From positions 1-64,000 of the forward strand of contig QYAI01000022.1 of the NCBI GenBank assembly GCA_003988855.1: a stretch of DNA of 64,000 nt. Direction: 5' to 3'. The stretch is from Arachnopeziza araneosa (taxonomy: Eukaryota; Ascomycota; Leotiomycetes; Helotiales; Arachnopezizaceae). Both the position numbers and the translations under genes were made by a program. Positions 10,851 through 22,674 of this stretch are shown piece after piece (within the stretch, counting starts at the first letter, position 1; each line of letters starts with the position of its first letter). The notes beneath the pieces were generated by a model that was not told the DNA's origin, made no database searches, and worked only from the letters and a program-made list of their open reading frames with translations.

Positions 10851-13312
10851 CTACAGAAGTCGTTGGTTAAACTGCAATTGATCTCCATCAAACAGATTGT
10901 TCGTATTCATATTCAGCACGTCAAAGTCCGCGTAATCATCCAAGAATGAATATGGCCATTCTAAAGCCAGATTTTGTGCAAATTGGCTATCTAAACCATC
11001 TGTGGCAAGAAGATTCAGACTGTTTGCCTCGAACCGCTCTATCCAGCATTAGCAAATGACTATACAGCTGAAAAATCTTATTGTAGTAATCTACCTGAAT
11101 TGTTCGATTTCGAAGTCACCATCTGATGCAATGCTTCGAGAAGTTTAACAGCTCTAGATGCAGAGGGGACTTGTTTTTTGTAATGTTCGAAAATAACCAT
11201 GCACCTGGACCATGAAAGCTGTAGCGAGGCAGCACTGCATTCGAGTTCCGAGAAGTCACAGGTACGAGCCGCTAATAGGATCATTGCACCACAGAAGGTG
11301 TCTTGGTCTTCATAAGCTTTTAGAACATCTGAATAACATGGATTACTCACATCGCATGACCCATCCAGCGCTTTGAAAAGTGAAGCTCAAGGAGCTGTAT
11401 ATGGATGCGATAAGTTTATGAACGGTCTCGACACAGTTCAAGCAGATTTGAAGAGCTATATTTTGGCCGAGCTGAAGTTCATTCGAATTTCTAGCTATCG
11501 TGGTATCTTTGCGATGTTGAGCTGCAGAGAGAAGCAGAGGTCTAAGCAGCAATGCTCGTACGTATAGAAATCTATTGCATTGTTACTTGTGTCATCTTTC
11601 AGGATATACCGTAAAGGGCAAGAGTGTACCTGCAGTTCACTATTTTGGCTTGAATCCATTGGCCGTCTTCAAGACTCGGTATTTCATTGTCGGAGATATT
11701 CTGTTCGATTTTGAGGTTGTTGGGAAGGTGATGTTTGGCGTCATCCATTGCTTTGTCTAATCTCAGAATGTCGCTAAGAGGGTGTGAGAACCACCACTGG
11801 GTACTGTTTTGAAAGTTGGGGATATTAGTTTCCTTTTGGTTATTGCACACCGACACAACCTCGCTCATGATATCGAAAAGCTTGATTGACGACACAAAGA
11901 GTCCTAGGTACGAGGTTGTGTTGGCCGGCTGTTGTCCTTCACCAGACGATAACAAATACTCGTCGTCAATCAGCAGAGGCGTTGGCATTTTTATCGGTAA
12001 TGAGATCATTTGAGGCCTTCCAAACGTCATAGCTACTGAACTGCAGTCCAAGCAATAGTTAGTCTCGCAGAAACTTGTGCTACCGCCGAATGAAAATGGA
12101 AATGTGAATATCATACCTGTCAAGAATAACGCAGTTGTACCAGATCCTGCGTCTCATTTCTCTGTTGATCTGGCTTTGTGATCGATTCTTCACCTCCTCG
12201 TGGAGACCAAGACTCTGTGCATTTCTAACCGCAAGACCAATCACATTCCAACAGCGATTCGTATACTGCGTAAGATGAAGGTAGACACCAGTAAGTAAGA
12301 GAAGTTGTACCGTGGGAAGAGACACATAATCTAGTTCATCGGTTGAAAACAGGTTTCGAGCTTGTTGATAATATCGTCCCGTGAGAGAGCTGTTGTGGCT
12401 AGGGTCAATTGTATCGGTAACTTGGCTTGCAAGCGCAAAAACCATACTTAAAGTTGATAAGAAGACAGGATCTTCAGAGGCAACAGGACGATGGCCGGGA
12501 ATCATCTCATCTTCGGACATCCAAATTGATTGATAGAAAGTTATGAAGGTCGGTTTGTGAAGTATAGGATAGACCGGATGGACATACTTCCAATAGCGCT
12601 TGAGGTAAAGGTCCGCTTGTCTTCTCATTGGCAGAGAGTATGAACTCATACGAGTATCATGGCTCAATTTGACTAATCTCTGACTTGTTCTTCCCACGCT
12701 ACTTACTTCTTTGAGTAATTCTTGAGATGACAGAGTTGCATCTGGCTCATCAGATTGAAGTATAGTCTGCTGCAAAGACTTCATAAAAGAAGCACTCGAA
12801 GTCTTCCCAAAAAGGTGCTCACTATCCTCAACAAAAGATGGGCCAGTGACTAATAAAGAACTTTCAGGGGGTTCATCATCCCTCAACGCACGTTTCAGTG
12901 TTCTTATTCCTTCTGTGTGCCGCGGTGCCAGCGGAGCCATATCACGTGATACACTCTCATCCTTGTCCAAGAAGAGGCTACGGATGCTCTCTGGACTAGA
13001 AGCTTTAGTACTTTCAAGCTCTGCAAGGCGGCTTTCGAGTGATTTGAAGTGTCTGTACACGTCAGGTTGAAGCTTCACTCAGATCACGGGATTTGATATT
13101 TCGAAAGTTGCTCACCGCTGTGTTTTCAAAGTGCTCTCCTCATAAACACATTCTCTAGGCGACTTCCGTTTCAAACAGCTCGAACATGACGGTAGAGCTC
13201 CATCACAGCGTGCTTTTCGAGTACGACAAGCGCCGCAAGCAAGCGGGATCTTTCGACGTTTAGGTGGAGGAACGCTGGGTATCTCCCGCGGCGGACTTAT
13301 CGTTGAGCTCAT
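10851..13312 (-). CDS. Zn2Cys6 fungal transcription factor (fungal_trans type)
   Basis: A sequence-specific nuclear regulator. Six exons are inferred: 13312-13116, 13052-12117, 12040-11630, 11571-11351, 11307-11095 and 11038-10851, with all phases compatible, giving 721 residues. The binuclear zinc cluster uses C26, C29, C36, C43, C46 and C55 after a KRRKIP basic run. A linker and short coiled coil (HFKSLESRLAELES) follow. The middle homology region shows YPILHKPTF, LLTGVYLHLTQY, AVRNAQSLGLH and AMTFGRPQMIS. Then come FLYVRALLLRP and the final LLAAR...SWSRCMVIFEHY block. The last exon is acidic and aromatic (PYSFLDDYADFD), a plausible activation domain. The fourth intron would be only 43 bp. 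It is divergent from the MFS transporter across a 263-bp shared promoter, so it probably regulates that exporter. The target and inducer are unknown. Confidence 0.88.
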
Positions 13313-13575
13313 CGTGTTAGGGTCAGACCCGGCTTCTCATTGCGATATTACAACGTGAAAGGCATAGTGGGTCGTACAGGAAGTAGAGTAGTTTAAAAAT
13401 GAGAGGAATGGAAAGTCCCGACGATTTCACGGAATGACGTCCCGCGTTTTGTCAGCCGGAAAGTCAATGTCGGAACATCTCCCCGACAATGGGGAGGAGG
13501 GAGTTCTGACTCAACTCAGTGCCTTAAAGCCCAGCATGTCAGCGTCAAAATCGTCTCTTAACTTAAGAGTCCGAT
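13313..13575. promoter_or_regulatory. Bidirectional promoter with CGG/CCG nine-spaced motifs
   Basis: These 263 bases separate the start codons of the divergent Zn2Cys6 regulator and the MFS transporter. They contain CCG-N9-CGG at 13418-13432. They also contain GTCGG-N9-CCGAC at 13469-13487, a perfect five-base inverted repeat around a nine-base spacer. Zn2Cys6 dimers typically bind paired CGG triplets with a fixed spacer. Two sites sharing the same spacing suggest an operator for the neighbouring regulator (inference). Confidence 0.5.
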
Positions 13576-15114
13576 ATGAAACGAAAGCCTGTTCCAGAAG
13601 AAGTGGTGCAGCACAGCTGGGCGGGAGCTGGTACACCTGAAGATCCCTATCTCGTGGAGTTCCTCCCTGGCGATATCGAGAACCCCAAAAACTTCTCAGA
13701 AGCTCGGAAATGGTTCTACACCTTTACGGTCACGCTCTCGGTTTTCAATGTCACTTTTCTCTCATCTGCTTATTCGGGAACATTGAGGGAGGTGCAAGCG
13801 GAGTTTGGAAGTAGCCAAGAGGTCATCCTATCCGGCATATCGGTGTTTGTATTGGGCTTTGCTCTCGGTCCAATTTTTTGGGCTCCATTGTCTGAAACTT
13901 ATGGAAGATTTGTGTTGTTCTATACGACTTTTGCATGCCTTACCGCTGTCACAGCTGGAGCCGCTGGCAGCAACTCAATGGCGACACTCGTTGTCTTGCG
14001 ATTCCTTGGAGGGACTTTGGGAGCATCTCCATTGACGAATGGAGGCGGTGTCATCGCAGACTTATTCCCTCCTCAGCAGCGAGGACTCGGTCTAGCCGCT
14101 TTCTCAACAGCTCCGTTCCTGGGTCCGGCACTGGGTCCCATCATGGCGGGTTTCACAAGCGAGGCCCTTGGGTGGCGTTGGGTTCAAGGGATACTGGCTA
14201 TCTTCACGGGACTCATGTGGATATTTGGGACATTGGTCGTTCCAGAAACTTACGGCCCTGTTCTACTTCAACGAAGAGCGAAGATTTTATCTAAAAAGTT
14301 CAACAAAACTTTCATCAGTCTGCTAGACAAAGAACATCGACACACACCGACCGAAGCATTCAAGAATGCCTTGGCTCGCCCTTGGATCTTTCTCTTCCGC
14401 GAACCAATCGTCTTAGTAGCCTCAACGTATCTCGCTATCCTCTACGGCACCTTGTACATGTCACTTGGCGCTTTTCCCATAATCTACCAAGAAGGACGAC
14501 AATGGAGCGAAGGAATCGGCGGACTAGCATTCTTAGGCGTCACCGTTGGAATGATCATCGGCCTTGTCTACATGGTTCTTGACAACCGTCGCTACAAGCG
14601 CTTGATGGACACTTTGCCAGCGGGAAAGACACCACCGCCCGAATGGCGCCTACCCCCTAGCATCGTCGGAAGCATCACGCTACCAATTGGCCTCTTCTGG
14701 TTCTCATGGACAAATGGTCCATCCATCCATTGGTCTGTCAGCATCATCGCCACCGTCCCTTTCGCGTTCGGTATGGTTCTCGTATTCGTCAGTATCCTTA
14801 ACTATCTGATCGACACGTATGTCATCTACGCCGCGTCAGTACTAGCCGCGAGTGCCATTCTCCGTTCGTTCTTCGGCACCGCATTCCCCCTATTTACCAC
14901 ACAGATGTTCCATAACCTCGGCATCCACTGGGCGAGTTCAATACCCGGCTTCTTGACGCTTCTCTGCCTTCCTTTCCCACCCTTGATGTATTTCTGGGGT
15001 GAGAAGATCCGGTTGAAGTGTAAATATGCAGCGCAGGCTGCAGCGAAGATTGCCGAGTTGAATGGTGAGAAAGAACCACAACTGAGTGGGGAAGGGGAGG
15101 AGTTGATGGAGTGA
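13576..15114 (+). CDS. MFS drug/polyamine:proton antiporter (DHA1 type)
   Basis: A single-exon, 512-residue plasma-membrane exporter of the 12-helix major facilitator superfamily. The N-terminus carries the DP[YF]LVEF...DIENPKN signature common to fungal DHA1 members. Twelve hydrophobic segments can be counted, beginning at about residue 50. Motif-like elements include WAPLSETYGR (loop 2-3), VVLRFLGGTLGASPLTNGGG (helix 4), and VPETYGPVLLQRRAK after helix 6, the usual family mark. The central loop precedes a second six-helix half with RRYKRLMD. Substrates are likely toxic small molecules or polyamines, but the sequence does not settle which. The upstream region is shared with a Zn2Cys6 regulator, a common arrangement for inducible efflux. 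Confidence 0.93.
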   Translation: MKRKPVPEEVVQHSWAGAGTPEDPYLVEFLPGDIENPKNFSEARKWFYTFTVTLSVFNVTFLSSAYSGTLREVQAEFGSSQEVILSGISVFVLGFALGPIFWAPLSETYGRFVLFYTTFACLTAVTAGAAGSNSMATLVVLRFLGGTLGASPLTNGGGVIADLFPPQQRGLGLAAFSTAPFLGPALGPIMAGFTSEALGWRWVQGILAIFTGLMWIFGTLVVPETYGPVLLQRRAKILSKKFNKTFISLLDKEHRHTPTEAFKNALARPWIFLFREPIVLVASTYLAILYGTLYMSLGAFPIIYQEGRQWSEGIGGLAFLGVTVGMIIGLVYMVLDNRRYKRLMDTLPAGKTPPPEWRLPPSIVGSITLPIGLFWFSWTNGPSIHWSVSIIATVPFAFGMVLVFVSILNYLIDTYVIYAASVLAASAILRSFFGTAFPLFTTQMFHNLGIHWASSIPGFLTLLCLPFPPLMYFWGEKIRLKCKYAAQAAAKIAELNGEKEPQLSGEGEELME

Positions 15115-15628
15115 GGTGTGTCTTCAATGTTAGGTCGAAAGCTGTTGAATTTTCAAGTCCTTAAATAATAATGAATCCAAACTTTTAATCAGTCTATTCG
15201 CAAAGATCTCAGGCATCCCTTCTATTTGCGCCACCTGCTCTCCTTTCCTTTTCGTTTAGCAAGCGAGCTTATCACATCAAGTTAACAATAGCAGTGTCAA
15301 CATTTCAAGATAGCAAAAGTCAAAGACAAGATTTTTTTTATTTCTCCGAAATAAAGATAAAGCATCGCAATCAATGCATCAACCGCCGACCAGCATTTTG
15401 TTGCCTATTTTTGTCCGCAACCCCGTAGAAATATTGATGAAAGGAATACGAATTGATAAATTCGCGCAGCTTTTTGAGATCCGACCCCAAGAGAAGATCG
15501 GCTGACATTCGCATCGGAATGAGCCTTGGAAGAATTTCCGAGTCCGGAAAGACAAAGAAGTGTATTCTCAAGAAACTGGTCACAATCTCACCACCCACTA
15601 ACATCAGCTTCAGCCTCTAAATTATGGA
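15115..15628. other. Convergent 3' spacer
   Basis: Lies between the 3' ends of the MFS gene (plus) and the 1058-residue secreted-protein gene (minus). It holds AT-rich likely 3' untranslated sequence. A 77-codon open frame on the minus strand (15371-15604) has no motif and is not called. Confidence 0.5.
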
Positions 15629-18600
15629 TTAAACAGAGTGTGCCAGCATAAGCGGCTTGGTAACAACCGTCGCATTCCAGAAAAGAATTGGCGACTCGTA
15701 GAAATACGTGAGGTTATTGCCGAGTTCTAGGAACTGTTGCCAAGGTGTCAAGCCAGCTGTGTAATTGCAGTAATCTGTCTGGACTTGAGAGATCTCGTTG
15801 AGCATTCCGGTTGGTGGGTAACCGAGGGTCTTGGTTCCTGGGGGGAGAGTGGGCATGATGCAGTTCACGCAGCCAGTTAAGGAAGAATTCCATCTGGTGA
15901 GGTCGAAGTTAGTGATTGTTGAGGCAAGGAATGGGTTGGCTGATTAGTTGATGGGACGGGATTAGATAGGAAGTACTTGCATTGAAAGGTTGACGTCACA
16001 AAAACAACCCCATAGATATCCGTCTCCTAATGGTGCGAGCGTAGCGCAATAGTTGAATACCTTTCTAACATTTAAACAGCCGGCTGATTCTAGATACTCG
16101 TTAGAGGCGTGCTTTAGAGAGGAATTGGGAACTAACCAAGGCAGTTGAGTGCTGCAGGAGATGCAGGAAGAGAATCCCAGGTGCCACTTGGACTTGGCGA
16201 TAATCTGGTTGCTTCAGCCGGAGGGGTTGATGTGGCGGATACTGATGGGTTAGTAAAGGCAATGGCAACAACTGGGACTGTATCATTAAGTGGTAGTGGC
16301 AGAAGTGTAAGATTGTAGAGCAGAACTTGCGATCTAAAGCCGTACGTGAGATCCAATCCTTCATTAACCAAGAAATTTGTAGTTAGATTTTGATTGAACG
16401 AATCAGTGTAAGCTTTGCAGTAGATATTGTTGAAGTACGTGGTGAGAACAATATCAACCAAGTTTGCTGGACCATAAATTGCATAGCTGACGTTTTGGGC
16501 AGGCAGTATTTCTGAGATGCAAGTTAAACAGTTGCCCATGTTCTCATTATATCTGAAGACCGTTAGATGCATTTTGGTCAGAAGGGTGATGTTGAATACT
16601 TACTGAGCAATGTTGGTCTTGCAGAAACAGTTCCAAGTAGCTGTATCATCCTGAGCTGTACCTAGGCTTGTACAGTTATTGTAAATCGATCGAGCAGCCT
16701 CACACGAAGTCTCAGCTATCGTGTAATTAGTCAATATTTTAGAAACCTTGTGATTTAAACTCACAAATGCATTTTTGTGCGCCAGATGTATTTGGATTAG
16801 CTGTTTGAGTAGTTTTCGGTGGGGTAGATTGTACACTGGACACCAATAGAGATTTAGTACTGGTTAGCATTGTTGACTTTGGAGCTGTCTCTGTAACAAT
16901 CACCCATGTCGTAGTAAAAGTGGTGACTTTGTCACTACTAGATGCTGATGTAGATTTGGAGTTGGACAGTGGTGAGGTATTTGTGCTAGTGATCGCTGAA
17001 GCTGTCGCGGTCACAGTTCCTGATCCGAGTGCGGTTACAGCGATCGTATTCCACGAGGTAAAGAATGAAGTTTTCTGGCCACTAGCGGTAGGAGAAGTGT
17101 TTGATGGCTCCAGGATGTCGGTTGAGATCGTGGCATAGATGGGAAAGTCAATAAGGGTCATGTTGAAGAATAGAATTGGAGACTCCCAAAGCTCGGTGAG
17201 AGCCAGACCCAATTGAACAAGTCTCCACTCGCTACTTGCTTTCAATGCTGTGTCCGTAATGTTACAGAAATCACACATGTAAGTGTCAACCCAGACTGGG
17301 AGTAAGTTGCTTGGGACATTTAATCTCGGGCTCGTAGGAAGCGCGCTGGCAATGCATGCAGTGCATTCATCCATAGTAGATTTCCATCTTTATTCGTCAG
17401 CAATATGATTGGAGGCTCACTCACTTCAACTTACATATCAACATTGACAGCACAGAAACAGTCCCAATTCTCTGTATCGTTTCCGTAGCCGTTCAATTGG
17501 TTCATACAGCTATTGAATACCATAGCTGCTCCCTTGCATCCATCGATAGCTACAATGGAGTAAGAAAGAAGATATGAACTTATTATGTCAATTTTGCTTA
17601 CTGATACATGCTTTCACTGCGTCCGATGGTGGAAGAGTAATCCAAGACTCGCTCGTGAGTGGATTATCAGCAGAGCTTGTACCTACTGCAGAGCTCGTGC
17701 TTTTTTGAGTTGAAGCGGGGGCTTGGCTTAGAGAAGCAAGTAGACTTGAAGAAACCATTGGTTGACTTGAGCTTAGAGGTGTTTCAGTAGCCAATTGAGT
17801 GGAAGATGCCCCAAAATTCGTGCTCTGAAGAGGTGGGACGGGAACTTTAGTTGAAATAATACTCGCTAATTTTGAAGTTGGATTCAGGCTTGAAACAACG
17901 CCAGCTGCGGTTTCTGTGGACGATGCTGAGGCGATAACGCTTGATGGAGTAACTCCACCAGTGGGGACAGCCTGTGTAGGTCTCGCAGCCAGACAGGAGC
18001 ACGCTGACGAAACTCGACCAGGATTACTTTGGCATTGAGACACCATTGCTGGGAGATCTTCAGAACAAGTACTCACAGCCGTGGTATACGACGAGCAGAA
18101 GTTTGCCACAGAGACAGAGCTTCGAATAAATTGGCGATAACAGTTGTCCTCATTACAGTCTCCACGGTTTTGAATAGTCGGAGCTGCCATACGATCCAGG
18201 CACGAACAAGCGGAAGAGATCGCAGCAGGATTGCTTGTGCATTGTGATACAATTGCTGGAAGTCCAGTAGAAGCTGTATTGACTTTTTTAGTATATGTTC
18301 CACAGAAGCTAGATACAGATACCGAGCTTTGAATAGCTTGACGGTAGCAGTTGTCTTGATTGCAGGCCGGAGGTGAGCTAATAGTTGGGGCATTTGAGCT
18401 TGGCGGCGGCCCACCACAACTTACAGCAGCAGTTGAAACAGCGGTTGAAGCAGTAGTTAAAGCTGCGGTTGAAGGAACAGTTGAAGCAGCAGTTGAAGGA
18501 GCAGTTGAAGGAGTAGTTGAAGCAACAGTTGAAGCAACAGTTGAATCAGCAGTTGAAGCAGCGATTGGAGACTTGGTACCGTCAGATGACCATACTGTCT

Positions 18601-19221
18601 CTAGGATGGCATCAGGTAGAACGAGGGGAAAATTGTACGATATCTGGAGATTGTGAAGATATGACACCATCTTCCCGTAAGTGATGTTGCCCGGACAAAA
18701 GCCTGAAGGGGTTCCAGGCTCTGATGGCACTCCTGTCTCGGCGAATATCTCCCCAGGAAAAGTAGAACCGTCACCACCAATAGCAAGGTCAACACATACG
18801 GAACAGAGATAGAGTTCGTGAGACCATGTTGGGTAACTTGGATTTGTCTTGCCGCTCTCACAGAGACATGACCGAAGTGGCGAATCAGGTTCGTTGGAAC
18901 CCGGACCAGTTGCAGGCGTGATAACTTGAATCTCGCTGTTGTTAAACTTGTTTGTACAATCCAGCCAGTAGTGAGCGGCTTGGCCACAGGGTGTTGAACC
19001 TGGTTGAGGTAAGATCAGTAGGATATCTTTGACACACTGATAAAAAATATATAATACGAATCGAGAGTTTACTTACGAGCACATTTAAGTAGAGCAACAG
19101 TAGTAGACGAAATCGGGGGTTTGGGGGCAGAACTCTGCGCGAGTACTAAGGTCGAGCCAAACGTAAGAACCAATGATACGAGATGCAAACCCAAACGAAA
19201 GCTAGTTGAAGTGAGCTTCAT
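15629..19221 (-). CDS. Large secreted multidomain cysteine-rich protein
   Basis: Eight exons are inferred: 19221-19077, 18999-17602, 17549-17435, 17387-16765, 16715-16604, 16552-16137, 16083-15981 and 15893-15629. They give 1058 residues with every phase consistent. A clear signal peptide (about residues 1-29, ending LVLAQ) directs secretion. Next comes a Cys-rich N-terminal region (CLCESG, LCSVCVDLAIG), then Ala/Ser/Thr repeats of STAA type. Two copies of an eight-Cys-like DNCYRQ...FC..YT...SQC...SSACSCL module follow, then a Ser/Thr linker. Three tandem copies of another module end the protein. Each has C...C, W-x-CFC, C-x-x-C, YC or FC, and a terminal SPILF-like or LLYNLTL block. Many N-glycosylation sequons are present. 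The intron between exons 7 and 8 appears to be GC-AG. I do not recognise a named family; a wall-associated or apoplastic role is inferred from secretion and Ser/Thr linkers. Confidence 0.82.
18420..18575. repeat. 12-bp coding minisatellite
   Basis: A run of gcagttgaa-type units, about 12 bases each, lies inside exon 2 of the large secreted protein. On the coding (minus) strand it encodes repeated Ser-Thr-Ala/Val-Ala tetrapeptides. Length polymorphism between strains is likely, as for O-glycosylated spacer regions of fungal wall proteins. Confidence 0.75.
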
Positions 19222-20467
19222 CTTCGATGGCGACAGTGGAAGCTTCAATTCATAAGTTGCATTTAATGTTGTGTGGTTTGAGGTTATGTGAAGCTAAGAG
19301 CCTTTATCAAGGCCTCAGAAGAGATTTTATGTTAAGAACCCCAAGACAAACTTGTAATGCCAGGAATTTCAAAGCGCGTTGATTCCTGAGATCACGGTAT
19401 CCAAAAGGTAAGGTAGTTGATATCAAGTGGAGCTTGATGAAAAGGGGATTGATGTTGTCCTCAAGGTAAGTGGAGGATCAATTCGGGGGAGGAAAATTGT
19501 GGAAGCAGTGAGAGGCAATAGGTATCAGGAAGAAGAAAAGTGTTTGTATTTGCCTTTGTTTGTGTTTGAATTTCCCCGTTCCTGGAAATACAAACGACTG
19601 GCTAACGTAAACATGCAGCTCAAGGGTGAACATCGGACTTAACTTAAACCAATTTATTTCAAACTAACTTGGTTTTTCTCCAAGTATGAAATAATATGGG
19701 AATTACCTTCAATTCAAATGAGAACCTGGTTCAGAGGTGAAAATGGATGAGCTTTCGAACACGGCAGTGGCAAATGTTGCAGCTGGCGTTTCAAACACGC
19801 AGAACGCACTTTCTTAAAGGTGATGCATATTCTAAAATTCTAAATAGTGGTCTTAATTATCAAGTCTCAAACCAAAGGTGAAATTGTGCATATTATGCCA
19901 TGTAAATTGCAGTAACTGCTTATTTTGCGAGGGAGGAGAGGCATTTTTATTAGCAGAGCTGAAAGCATAACCAGTAACATGGGAGGAAGAAAAGGCACTG
20001 GGATAAGACTAGGTAGGAAGATCTAGTGGCGATAGAGTTGAGAGCATTGCAGTCCAAGGACGTTAAGGTTTCGATCCTCATATAGAGCCAGTTCAGAATG
20101 AGGACCATTCCCTCAATGTAAGCGTTGAGAAAGTAGACGGCAGTAATAGAACAGCAACTCACCAACACAATATCAAATAATAAAATAATACTCAGAACGC
20201 GAAGATAAGAAGCCAAGGATAGCGTGACTGGAAATCTATTTTCAAAGCCGTTTGTAGGCACGCTGTATCCACCACCCTCAACTCCAAGCAGAGAGCCCCG
20301 ACACCACCAGCGCCAGATAGATACAGCTACCAAATAATCCGCCTGCTATGATGCTATATCAAAACCATCCTCATCCATGAAATCATCCAATCATCACATT
20401 TTATCATCAACAAGAAAAGAACCAAATTTTGGTACCTCTATCCTTCCCTACCGCATCCAAACGCCAA
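19222..20467. other. Spacer between secreted-protein gene and HSF1
   Basis: The first several hundred bases are the promoter of the large secreted-protein gene, and the right end is 3' untranslated sequence of HSF1. A hydrophobic 127-codon minus-strand frame (19950-20333) has no homology cue and lies where the HSF1 3' untranslated region should be. No gene is called. Confidence 0.5.
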
Positions 20468-22674
20468 TCAATGCTTCTTCCTCCGTTTTGTTGGGCTTTG
20501 AAGTCCATTTGCCTGTATATGCTCATCGATGTCTAATCTCTCTGGTGTAGCTCCTTCTTCACTGTTCTCTGCCGTTTCGATCTTGATATTGTGATCGGTG
20601 CCATCCATACCGATATCGAAGTGGCTATCGCCCATGGTACCATCGCCATAATTATTGAAATCATTATATCCACCATGACCACCCCCCATAGGACTGCTTC
20701 CGTTCATGAAACTGTCGGTGTTGAGGTATTGATCAAGATCCAGATTCGAAGTGGCGTCAAAGTCTCCATTGCCAAAGTAGTCAGCTTCAAGACCTGGGAT
20801 TTGACCTGACGGAGAAAGTGGTTCCAGCTGAGTTTTGACATTATCGATGCGGGTAGCTTGCTCGGCTTGGAGCTTCATCAAATCATCTATTTCTTGCTGC
20901 GTGTAGGTCATTTCTTCCAACGTTGGGGGCTGAGGAGGAGTAGGAGACACAAGGGCATTGTTGGTTCCAGCATTGGAGGTATTGGCCATCAAGCTGAGCA
21001 TCGCATTACGTTGTTCAGAGCTTAGTGGAGAGTTGCCATTCGAGTTTTCGTAGTGAGAAAGCATTTCGGGGAAAGCCATGGAGTTATTGTTGGGTTTGGA
21101 CTGAGCGTTGGTATTTTGTATCACAGACATCATCATTTGTTGTGGGGCAGAAGATTGAATCTCTGGGGTGGAAAGAGGTACGGCTTCTGGGGAATCAAAA
21201 AGCTCTTCGACTGTACTAGGTTGGGGTGTGACACGGGAGAAGTTTTGTGTTTGAGGAGTTCCAGCATCAGACGGTGTTGCAGTTGTTGCTCTTCCAGTAG
21301 GAGGTGCCATAAGTAGTCTTTGTTGTCTTCGATGAGGGCTCATACTACCGGGATGAGGTTGTTGTTGATTTGATATATCTCCAATATCCGTGACCGTATT
21401 GTGGTGTTGCTGTGGGTTTGGAATACCATTAGCGAACATCTCAGCAATATTTTGGGGAACTCCCTGTCCCTCAAGGCTGCGATTGTAGACTGTCGCGAGG
21501 AAAGTGAGAATGGCGTTAATCGAGTTTTCATGTCTGTCGTGGAGAGTTTGAAAAGCTAAGGATTGTTGGTAGAGTTGGTTGTGATCCTTCCGTAGCCGGT
21601 TAAGAGCACTATTGATATTGCTCTGATTCTTCTGTATCTCGGCCAGCTGGTTTTGAAGCACTGCAACGTCTCTCCGCTGCAGAACTCCCGATTCAGGAAC
21701 CGCAGAGATGGCTCTTGTGGGTTGGACGTTGTTGCCATATACTTCTTCAATATCCTTTCCGTCATCATCACTATCAGGATCTTGTCCTTCTTCGTTCTTG
21801 ACCTTCCTGTTCTTGGTCTTGGTATTTCCACCCTTGGGCTTGTTGATCAACCAGAGAAGACTTGGATGACCGCGTTTGAAATATGGGTTGTAGTATTCGC
21901 TCGGGCTCTTGTTTTTCCGCTCACTTGCTTTCATCGAATTATCGGACAAACCAACTCTCTTGTGAAAGCCATACATATTCAACTGTCGGACGAAGGATGC
22001 ATAATTATTGTGCTTGAACAACTCTGGGATCAAAGTCTTGGCAAATTCATCCTCGTCCAGTACGACAAATGAATCGCCTCGGTCAGACCATCTGATGAGT
22101 TCAGTGTTCTTAGATTCGTCGAGGAAGCTAAGATATCAAGTCAGCAAACAGGAAGAAGAAAGGGATATCCCGCTTACCTGCTTAACTTTTGAACAAACGG
22201 AGGAATCTGTTTGCGTTTCGCTTGAGCATCTCTCTTCGCGACAGCTGCCTTCTCTTCAAGCAGGTCAATATTATCATTCTCTTCCATCGCAGTTCCATTG
22301 ACATTTTGTTGATCAAGCATAGCCTCGTCTCCAAATTGAGCCCAAGGATCTGCTGTACTCTCATATACCGGCCGTTGTCCAGCAGGCACAAGTTGTCCTC
22401 GATTTACTGGTCTGCGGGCAAGCTGTGTTGAAGATGCGGGGACGGGCTGGTCGAATGGAGCCTGAGATAAGCCATTTGCACCATAATTATTCACGGTATA
22501 ACCGTTTGGGTCAGGGTATACCGCATTCTCGGAAGCTTGGTTCCATCGTAGGAAATCGGCCTGCGAGATCTGACTGTTGGCAGGGTATGACTGAGCCATC
22601 TGGGGCACTTGTGCAGGGGAGGCGCCAGGTGCTGGTCGTTTTCGAGGATTTGTGGGAGGCATAGGCTGGTACAT
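20468..22674 (-). CDS. HSF1: Heat shock transcription factor Hsf1
   Basis: A nuclear activator of chaperone genes. Two exons are inferred (22674-22178 and 22127-20468, intron gtaagc...cttag, 50 bp), giving 718 residues. The intron splits the DNA-binding domain. Residues about 157-265 read PPFVQKLS-SFLDESKNTELIRW, then FKHNNYASFVRQLNMYGFHK and WLINKPKGG, the complete HSF winged helix. A coiled-coil trimerisation region follows at about 308-375 (LQNQLAEIQKNQSNINSALN). The long C-terminal part is Gln/Asn/Pro-rich with acidic and aromatic clusters and ends in a basic tail (PTKRRKKH). The N-terminal 155 residues are low-complexity, as in other filamentous ascomycetes. This is a conserved single-copy gene with an upstream spacer of about 1.2 kb. 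Confidence 0.95.

Noticed and set aside
18360..18656. Val/Glu/Ala repeat frame on the plus strand
   Set aside because: It is the antisense of the STAA minisatellite in the large secreted protein.
19950..20333. Hydrophobic 127-codon minus-strand frame
   Set aside because: It sits where the HSF1 3' untranslated region is expected, and the hydrophobicity comes from T-rich sequence; no initiation or homology support.
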